This document shows, piece by piece, positions 42,321 to 47,158 of a stretch of 47,158 nt of DNA. Numbering within the stretch: position 1 is the first letter of the stretch; each line of letters starts with the position of its first letter. A model generated the notes under the pieces. The model did not search any database. It worked only from the letters and a program-made list of their open reading frames with translations, and was not told the DNA's origin. The stretch comes from Bacteroidales bacterium (GTDB lineage Bacteria > Bacteroidota > Bacteroidia > Bacteroidales > Muribaculaceae). Both the position numbers and the translations under genes were made by a program. Where the stretch lies: NCBI GenBank assembly GCA_020859845.1, contig JAJBVL010000106.1, positions 1 to 47,158 of the forward strand. Reading direction: 5' to 3'.

Positions 42321-43457
42321 TTAAAACCTCACTCCTACGTTGAACGACAAGGCTATAAAAGAGTTGATAAACGTATAGTTTCGGGCGAAGTTGACAAATG
42401 CGTTGCTGTTCACTTCCAGCGAAGCAAAAAGGCTCCGATGGTTGTAGACGCCTGCCAAGCGCCCCATGACGTTCATGGAGAACATCGTTTCGCGATTGTC
42501 CTCCGTTATCTCCTTGCTACGCTTAAAGCCTATCGAGGGCAGGAAAGTGACGTTGATGAGCCAACGCCGGGGCTTCAACACCCAGTTGTAGGCATATCCA
42601 CCCAGGATATCATAGTCGGTGTAGCGAAAGGTATATTGCCGGGAGAGGTCGGGTAGATGTTCCACCATCTCATCCGGGAGGCTCTCAAAGTTCATGTGGA
42701 TGTTTTGATGAGAAAAGCTTATTCCTGCTATCCACGAGCCGGCGCTTTTGAGCTGATATTTCGAGAAGCAGTAAGCTGCTGCTTGTGAATACTTCTTGTG
42801 GTTGAAGAAGTAATAAAGATTGCCAGTGAGCGACTTCTGTGTGATGCCGTCAAAATGGTATTGGATATGTCGACCTCCTTCATAGTCGCCCATACGGGTT
42901 ATCACCGAGCCTCCGTTGTAGGATGAATAGCTGATGTTGGCAGCAAACAAGGCGCAGGTAAATGAGAAGTCGAGATTTTCGCGATTGTTTTTAGCGTGGC
43001 CCAGCAGCGAGTTGGGCTTGAAAGTATATCCTATGCTGACCGCCATAAAGCATAGATGGATACCAAAGTCGGGGTAGATATCCGAGCGGATATTCATCCT
43101 CTGATCGTCCTCAAAAAATAGCGCATACGTCTCCATGCGGTTGAAACTTCTCACCAGCGCTTTCCAGTTTTTGCCCGTTCCCTCCACATATTCAGGGTTG
43201 TAGGAATTAAACGTGCGGTCGCCCCAGTTGTAGACGTTGACGCAGAATCGCGCAAAGCGAGGATAGCGAATGCCAGGGTCATTGATATGGAAGCCGTTGT
43301 CCACAAGCTGCTTATACCAAGGGCGATATTCCTCTACCTGGATGCGTATGACGCTGTCGGGCTCTGCTTCTGAGCTCTCAGAGAGAGATGATGCTGCTAT
43401 GCTACCCCAAGCGAGACAGCATATCAGCATCATCATGATTCGTTTCTTAAGACTCAT
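42321..43457 (-). CDS. DUF4421 domain protein (outer-membrane-barrel-like)
   Basis: The 378-residue protein has a signal peptide (MMLICCLAWGSIAASS) and many alternating aromatic/polar strands that end in an aromatic C-terminus (SFNVGVRF), as in outer-membrane barrels. This fits the DUF4421 family of Bacteroidetes (FNSYNPEYVEGTGKNWKALV, SFNRMETYALFFEDD). It follows the choloylglycine-hydrolase gene by 59 nt on the same strand and precedes the heptanucleotide array. The function is unknown, and a surface or lipid role is a guess from the topology. Confidence 0.8.
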   Translation of the reverse strand: MSLKKRIMMMLICCLAWGSIAASSLSESSEAEPDSVIRIQVEEYRPWYKQLVDNGFHINDPGIRYPRFARFCVNVYNWGDRTFNSYNPEYVEGTGKNWKALVRSFNRMETYALFFEDDQRMNIRSDIYPDFGIHLCFMAVSIGYTFKPNSLLGHAKNNRENLDFSFTCALFAANISYSSYNGGSVITRMGDYEGGRHIQYHFDGITQKSLTGNLYYFFNHKKYSQAAAYCFSKYQLKSAGSWIAGISFSHQNIHMNFESLPDEMVEHLPDLSRQYTFRYTDYDILGGYAYNWVLKPRRWLINVTFLPSIGFKRSKEITEDNRETMFSMNVMGRLAGVYNHRSLFASLEVNSNAFVNFARNYTFINSFIALSFNVGVRF

Positions 43458-43516
43458 CTGTAGGCGTTGCGAGCGTTATTTCGCCGCAAAGTTAACAAAT
43501 AGTTTTCAGATTGACA

Positions 43517-44644
43517 CTAATACATAGGGGTGAAGGGCGTCGTGGGTTTCAAATATTGGTTGGCCTCCCCAACGATGTTGGTCAGCACGGCTGTATCGAT
43601 TTTCATCACAGGAGCACCCTCACTAAGATCGCATTTCTGAAGGTCGATGTAGTACACTCCCAGATTGGTGACGATGTCAAAGTAGTAGCGCAGGTCGCGC
43701 AGGTTGGCAAACGAGCGCCACTGAGTCGACGACACGTTGGGCGAGGTCTCTACAGTATATTTATAAGGCACAGATACATTCATCAATATGCTGCGACAAA
43801 TCGACAGCCCGAGGTCGGCATCGTTGGTGTGCTCAACGTTTTTATCAAAAAACTTTCCGCGCACAAATCTGTCGGGGCTCTTCACAGTGCCAGGAAGCAT
43901 ATTGACACCTCCCACCTTTTCCCAATAGTCGTTGATGGCGTTCATCGACGGGAAAGCGGGGTCGTTGGTCAGCACGTTGAGGTCGGTGCCTTCATAGATG
44001 TTGATATTGCCGTGGTCAAACTCCACCACCGCAGTTCTGCCCTCGGCATCGGTGATGCCCCAATGGAGAGCCGACACCGTGCCGCCATCAAATGTTGCTC
44101 CTGAGATATTGAAGTCATGCTGACGGAGCACTTCCACCACCTCGGGCGTAGTTGCGTTCATGTCGAGCAGCCAAGCCACAATCATGGCCAGCGACATATC
44201 GGGCCTTCCTTGTGTCTCTTCGTTGTCGTAGACAGTGCCTACAAAGAAAAGCCCGTTGATGACTAAGCCTTTCTCATTCATGCCTTCGGTCACTCCTCCG
44301 TCGTAGCTCACAGCGTAGACCGAGCCATACTTTGATGTCCAGCTCACGGCGCCAGGGGTGACATTGCCCACCTTCTTCATCCCTCGGGGATAGACATAGA
44401 GATTGGTGGGGATAGGGGTTTTCCAGTCGAGAGAGCGCCCAACGATGCGGAGTGTCTTTCGTGCCTCCTCCCCTTCGATAGGCGCATTTGTCTGGGAGCC
44501 AGTGGGATTTGTAGGCTGTGATGGCACCTCTGTCGTATCACCCTCATATACCACACGCGAGCAAGCATCGGCCTCGGGAGCCCAGCAAGCAGCAGCCACT
44601 AAGGCTGCCATGCCGCAAAACATTCTTAGAAGTCTCATAGTCAA
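43517..44644 (-). CDS. Choloylglycine hydrolase family enzyme (bile salt hydrolase/penicillin V acylase type)
   Basis: The 375-residue protein has a signal peptide ending EADA before Cys28, the predicted N-terminal nucleophile of this Ntn hydrolase family, which cleaves linear amides such as conjugated bile acids or penicillin V. Conserved residues include Arg70 and Asp73 (GRSLDW), GMNEKGLVINGL, Asn227 in LTNDPAF (equivalent to Asn175 of the clostridial enzyme) and Arg259/Arg262 in SPDRFVR. A 26-residue Pro/Thr/Asn-rich insertion lies between Cys28 and GRSLDW. Secretion to the periplasm and a gut setting favour bile acids, but the substrate is not proven. Confidence 0.88.
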   Translation of the reverse strand: MTMRLLRMFCGMAALVAAACWAPEADACSRVVYEGDTTEVPSQPTNPTGSQTNAPIEGEEARKTLRIVGRSLDWKTPIPTNLYVYPRGMKKVGNVTPGAVSWTSKYGSVYAVSYDGGVTEGMNEKGLVINGLFFVGTVYDNEETQGRPDMSLAMIVAWLLDMNATTPEVVEVLRQHDFNISGATFDGGTVSALHWGITDAEGRTAVVEFDHGNINIYEGTDLNVLTNDPAFPSMNAINDYWEKVGGVNMLPGTVKSPDRFVRGKFFDKNVEHTNDADLGLSICRSILMNVSVPYKYTVETSPNVSSTQWRSFANLRDLRYYFDIVTNLGVYYIDLQKCDLSEGAPVMKIDTAVLTNIVGEANQYLKPTTPFTPMY

Positions 44645-44789
44645 TCTTAATGTTAAAAAATACTTTATAACCTTTTAACGTTTGCCATTCTATATTGTTC
44701 CAATTGCAAGGCTCTTTGGCTTCTATGGCTATCCTCCCCTCCCAGTAGCATTTCTCCAATCCAAAATGTTTTTGTAATTTCGCGCCAAC

Positions 44790-45470
44790 ATGATTGGAAC
44801 CATTGTCAACACCATAACAATCGTAGTCGGCTCGGTAGTCGGCTCGGTAGCAAAGCAGGGCCTCAAGGAGACCTATCGCGACATCACATTCATCGCTCTT
44901 GGACTCGCCACTCTCATGCTTGGCGCCAACGCCAGCATCTCGTATATGAGCAAGTCGGCCTATCCTGTGCTATTCATTATTAGCTTGGCCATTGGAGGCA
45001 TCATCGGGACAGCGCTCGACCTCGAAGGCCATCTCAACCGTTTCATCGCCAAGCGCGGAGGAGAGTCGTTGGCTACGGGCCTCACCACGGGCATACTCCT
45101 TTATTGCATCGGCACCCTGAGCATCGTGGGCCCCATGATGAGCGCTCTCAATGGCGACAACACCTTTCTCTACACCAACGCCACGCTCGACCTTGTGACG
45201 TCGCTCGTCCTGGCGGCAAGCTACGGCATCGGCATGATCTGGGCGGCTCCTGTCCTCTTCGTTTGGCAAGGTTCCATCTACGCTCTGTCGTCGTGGCTGG
45301 GCTCCAATCTAATCAGCGAGCCATTGCTGGCCGACTTGAGCATCGTAGGTGGCGTGCTCATCTTTTGCTCGGGCCTTAGCATCCTCAAGATTAAGGACTG
45401 CAAGACGCTCAACCTTCTGCCTTCCCTTGCCATACCGCCCATCTGGCACGCCATAGTGGCTTGGTTCTGA
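44790..45470 (+). CDS. DUF554 family membrane protein
   Basis: The 226-residue protein has about six to seven membrane helices and the DUF554 (YdfK-like) start MIGTIVNTITIVVGSVVGSV followed by the AKQGLKETYRDITFIALGLATL motif and GGIIGTALDLEGHL. Its close relatives are uncharacterised, possibly transporters. It is monocistronic with a TAATTTCG box near 44775 that weakly resembles -7, and the stop is followed by the tRNA promoter within about 50 nt. Confidence 0.88.
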   Translation: MIGTIVNTITIVVGSVVGSVAKQGLKETYRDITFIALGLATLMLGANASISYMSKSAYPVLFIISLAIGGIIGTALDLEGHLNRFIAKRGGESLATGLTTGILLYCIGTLSIVGPMMSALNGDNTFLYTNATLDLVTSLVLAASYGIGMIWAAPVLFVWQGSIYALSSWLGSNLISEPLLADLSIVGGVLIFCSGLSILKIKDCKTLNLLPSLAIPPIWHAIVAWF

Positions 45471-45521
45471 GGCCGCGACCTGTGGCTGTAGAAAACTTTT
45501 TGATAGAAATATCGATGAAAG

Positions 45522-45553
45522 TTTGCAAAGTTGAAAAACAATGACTAACTTTG
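45522..45553 (+). promoter_or_regulatory. Promoter of the tRNA gene
   Basis: TTTG (45522-45525), 20 nt, TAACTTTG (45546-45553): an exact Bacteroidetes consensus, with the tRNA 5' end 30 nt downstream. Confidence 0.8.
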
Positions 45554-45582
45554 CACCGCTTTTGGCGCTAAACCCCGAAGCC

Positions 45583-45656
45583 GGTCCCATAGCTCAGTTG
45601 GTTAGAGCACCTGACTCATAATCAGGGAGTCCTAGGTTCAAGCCCTAGTGGGACCA
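45583..45656 (+). tRNA. tRNA with CAU anticodon, probably tRNA-Ile2 (lysidine-modified)
   Basis: The 74-nt cloverleaf has a 7-bp acceptor stem (GGTCCCA/TGGGACC), D arm, anticodon loop CTCATAA with anticodon CAT, a TTCAAGC T loop and discriminator A. It does not encode CCA. CAU can be elongator Met or Ile2. The acceptor pairs C4-G69 and C5-G68 match identity elements of TilS in E. coli, so Ile2 is favoured. A hairpin with a T run follows. Confidence 0.9.
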
Positions 45657-45665
45657 CGATACGAG

Positions 45666-45705
45666 AACCCAACCTCCTGCTTTTCAAGGGGTTGGGGTTT
45701 TTGTT
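45666..45705 (+). terminator. Terminator after the tRNA
   Basis: AACCCAACC at 45666-45674 pairs with GGTTGGGGTT at about 45690-45699 (one bulge) and is followed by TTTT. It ends the tRNA transcript. Confidence 0.65.
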
Positions 45706-45936
45706 CGCTTTTAACGGTACTACAGACAGGTGAGTTGACCTCTATTGATATGTACTCCAAAAGGCACATGTCGATGTCGATAGCTGTACCTCTCGTTCTT
45801 TTTTGAATTAATTATGAGAGGATTCTCTTCAATTTAGAATTTATTACTAACTTAGTCGCAAAATTTATGAACTGGATTCATTAAATAAGCTCACCCACTT
45901 CAAAGTGTACTTGATTTAAAGGAGGTAAGAAACCAT
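45706..45936. other. Gene-free AT-rich leader before the KilA-N gene
   Basis: No coding frame of note is seen. The region contains a 6-bp inverted repeat CCTCTC/GAGAGG (about 45790-45825), an A/T-rich stretch and, at the end, the AGGAGG ribosome binding site of the KilA-N gene. It is less GC-rich than the core genes. Confidence 0.5.
45920..45928 (+). promoter_or_regulatory. Strong Shine-Dalgarno site of the KilA-N gene
   Basis: AAAGGAGGT ending 8 nt before the ATG is a near-perfect complement of the 16S rRNA 3' end. The other genes in the window lack such sites, so it is foreign in style to this Bacteroidales chromosome. Confidence 0.8.
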
Positions 45937-46758
45937 ATGACAAAAGCTAATACCCTCATAGTTCATGAGGCTGCGATAAAGACAATAAAAATAGGTGGTG
46001 TGGATTATATCTGCATTACTGACATTGCAAGGCTCAAGAACGCTGTTGAGCCTAAAGATGTTGTGAAGAATTGGCTTCGCAGCCGCAATACACTCGAATA
46101 TCTTGGTCTTTGGGAGAAACTGAACAATCCCGCTTTCAAAGGGGTCGAATTCGACCCCCTTTTGCAAGAGGCCGGCAAGAATGCTTTCACAATGAGTCCA
46201 ACTCGCTGGGTTGCAATCACCGGTGCGATAGGGTTGGTGACGAAAAACGGGGCCAATGGCGGAACCTTTGCCCAATATGACATCGCATTGAAGTTTGCAG
46301 CTTGGGTGTCGGTTGAGTTTGAATTATACCTCATCAAGGAGTTCCAGCGGCTTAAGGAAGAAGAGCAGAAGTTGCTTGGCTGGTCGGCCAAGCGGGAACT
46401 GTCGAAGATTAATTATCGCATACACACTGATGCCATCAAGCGCAACATCATTCCGGCCGAGGTGACGCCTCAGCAGGCAAGCATCATCTACGCCAGCGAG
46501 GCCGACGTGCTCAACGTGGCTATGTTTGGCATGACAGCTAAGCAGTGGCGTGAGGCTAATCCAGAGTTGAAAGGGAATGTCCGCGACTACGCTACAATCA
46601 ATGAGTTGATATACCTCTCCAACATGGAGAACCTGAACGCCGTGTTCATCGACCAACAAATGCCACAGGGCGAACGCCTCGTGAAACTAAATCGGATTGC
46701 CATCCAGCAGATGCAGATACTGGAGGCAGACTGTGACGAAAGGAGGTTTCTGAAATGA
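45937..46758 (+). CDS. KilA-N domain protein
   Basis: The 273-residue protein has a KilA-N DNA-binding domain in the first 130 residues (IKIGGVDYICITDIARLKN, NWLRSRNTLEYLGLWEKLNN, KNGANGGTFAQYDIALKFAA, WVSVEFELYLIKEFQ), as in phage antirepressor and accessory proteins. The C-terminal part (about 140-270) is helical and has no domain I know. It has a perfect Shine-Dalgarno, lies 280 nt downstream of a tRNA gene and overlaps a truncated frame by ATGA. Similar genes lie in mobile islands and type III restriction loci of Bacteroidales. A restriction accessory role is inferred from the context. Confidence 0.88.
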   Translation: MTKANTLIVHEAAIKTIKIGGVDYICITDIARLKNAVEPKDVVKNWLRSRNTLEYLGLWEKLNNPAFKGVEFDPLLQEAGKNAFTMSPTRWVAITGAIGLVTKNGANGGTFAQYDIALKFAAWVSVEFELYLIKEFQRLKEEEQKLLGWSAKRELSKINYRIHTDAIKRNIIPAEVTPQQASIIYASEADVLNVAMFGMTAKQWREANPELKGNVRDYATINELIYLSNMENLNAVFIDQQMPQGERLVKLNRIAIQQMQILEADCDERRFLK

Positions 46759-46844
46759 TTTTCAAATTAGAAAATCCAGCGCACCAGACGGCCTCGATCA
46801 CGAAAGTAGTTGAAGTGTATACCCCCTTTAGGACTGATTATTAG
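46755..46844 (+). pseudogene. 29-codon remnant, probably the start of a helicase/Res gene
   Basis: The ATG at 46755 overlaps the KilA-N stop (ATGA) and has its own AGGAGG site at 46741-46746, inside the end of the KilA-N gene. It encodes MIFKLENPAHQTASITKVVE followed by VYTPFRTDY and a stop. The first 22 residues resemble the N-terminus of DEAD/DEAH-type Res helicases of type III systems (HQxxAIxxVxxVF), after which the similarity ends. No continuation is seen in the other two frames. So the gene was cut close to its start. Confidence 0.5.
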
Positions 46845-47124
46845 AGAACTGGGTTAAAGTTAAAAATCATATTTTTTCAGTGGACTTCTGCGTATGCTTC
46901 GTTTTCTCGTTTCTTTGTCCACTGTTAAGCGGCCCAACTAACTGGGTATTAACGTCGGCAATGGAGAATTCGACGCAAACGGGGAATTTGACGGGTAGGA
47001 TTATCGCCTATAGAAGAGGAAAACGAACAGAATGGAGTGGAACAAGGCAAATGCTATCTTTGCTGATTATTCTCCTTTCACAGTAATCATTTCCAATAAT
47101 AGCATTTTAATCTCTTATCAGACA
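46845..47124. other. Gene-free tail region with an inverted repeat
   Basis: No convincing gene. CAGTGGAC at 46878-46885 is repeated in inverse as GTCCACTG at 46917-46924. Two similar short segments follow at about 46962-47000 (AATGGAGAATTCGACG and AACGGGGAATTTGACG). The open frame on the plus strand at 46880-47086 starts with GTG and has no known similarity, so I do not call it. Confidence 0.5.
47055..47062 (+). promoter_or_regulatory. -7 element before the last start codon
   Basis: TATCTTTG fits TAnnTTTG, 63 nt before an ATG at 47125. There is no TTTG 20 nt upstream. Confidence 0.35.
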
Positions 47125-47158
47125 ATGGACAGCAAAACACCCACGCCCCTCCCAGGCC
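47125..47158 (+). CDS. Possible start of a further gene, cut by the window end
   Basis: ATG at 47125 opens a frame MDSKTPTPLPG that runs to the end of the window. A -7-like box lies 63 nt before. With only eleven residues no identity can be given, and it may be a chance start. Confidence 0.3.
   Translation, partial: MDSKTPTPLPG

Noticed and set aside
43511..44104. 197-codon plus-strand frame in the choloylglycine hydrolase gene
   Set aside because: Antisense to NDPAF and SPDRFVR motifs of the real gene.
46880..47086. 68-codon frame in the tail region
   Set aside because: GTG start, no ribosome site, no similarity, overlaps the inverted repeat. Chance frame.

Overview
The window is a chromosomal segment from a member of the Bacteroidales, most likely a gut species close to Muribaculaceae, Bacteroides or Porphyromonadaceae. 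The evidence is as follows. Promoter-like sites have the Bacteroidetes form (TTTG, about 20 nt, TAnnTTTG). Shine-Dalgarno sequences are almost absent. Several families are restricted to or typical of this order (DUF4421, DUF5606, DUF4105, the DUF4890-like protein, a DoxX/MauE protein next to DUF1599). SerA has a Lys in place of the catalytic His, and there is a bile-salt-hydrolase-type amidase. I name no species.

Layout. 1-0.8 kb: a small HTH regulator with repeated sites in its promoter. 0.9-4.7 kb (minus): fabG with an outer-membrane barrel gene, an acyltransferase, a 57-residue peptide and a tRNA methyltransferase. 4.8-8.8 kb (plus): engB, a CPBP membrane protease and a class A penicillin-binding protein. 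9-9.7 kb (minus): a basic Spy-like periplasmic protein. 9.9-14.6 kb (plus): serC-serA-thioesterase-dprA-mltG as a tight cluster. 14.6-15.4 kb (minus): lptB. 15.6-33.4 kb (plus): a DJ-1 protein, topA, an RluA synthase, a U32 peptidase, galE, DUF4105, a phosphatase-like protein that appears catalytically dead, secA, a coiled-coil protein, MgtC, a KefB-type antiporter and an 11-residue-repeat protein. 33.4-36.5 kb (minus): a lipoprotein and a RelA/SpoT homologue with a degenerate hydrolase domain. 36.6-38.3 kb (plus): DUF5606, a RIC-type hemerythrin and an Asp-less LuxR regulator. 38.3-44.6 kb (minus): folE, a SPOR protein, tpiA, DoxX/MauE, DUF1599, DUF4421 and a choloylglycine-hydrolase-family enzyme. 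44.8-45.5 kb (plus): DUF554. 45.58 kb: a CAU-anticodon tRNA (probably Ile2). 45.9-46.8 kb: a KilA-N gene with a strong Shine-Dalgarno, followed by a 29-codon remnant that looks like the start of a helicase/Res gene.

Most of the window is core housekeeping: envelope synthesis (PBP1A, MltG, LptB, SecA, FabG), serine synthesis, DNA topology, stringent response and folate/queuosine precursors. The accessory-looking part is the tRNA-proximal end. The least explained elements are five. (1) The hemerythrin/pseudo-receiver pair. (2) The phosphatase-like pseudoenzyme. (3) A 14-unit heptanucleotide array that fills the DUF4421-DUF1599 spacer. (4) A perfect 22-bp palindrome after tpiA. (5) The truncated KilA-N module. 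I found no CRISPR array, rRNA or intact transposase. No gene-free stretch exceeds 300 bases.
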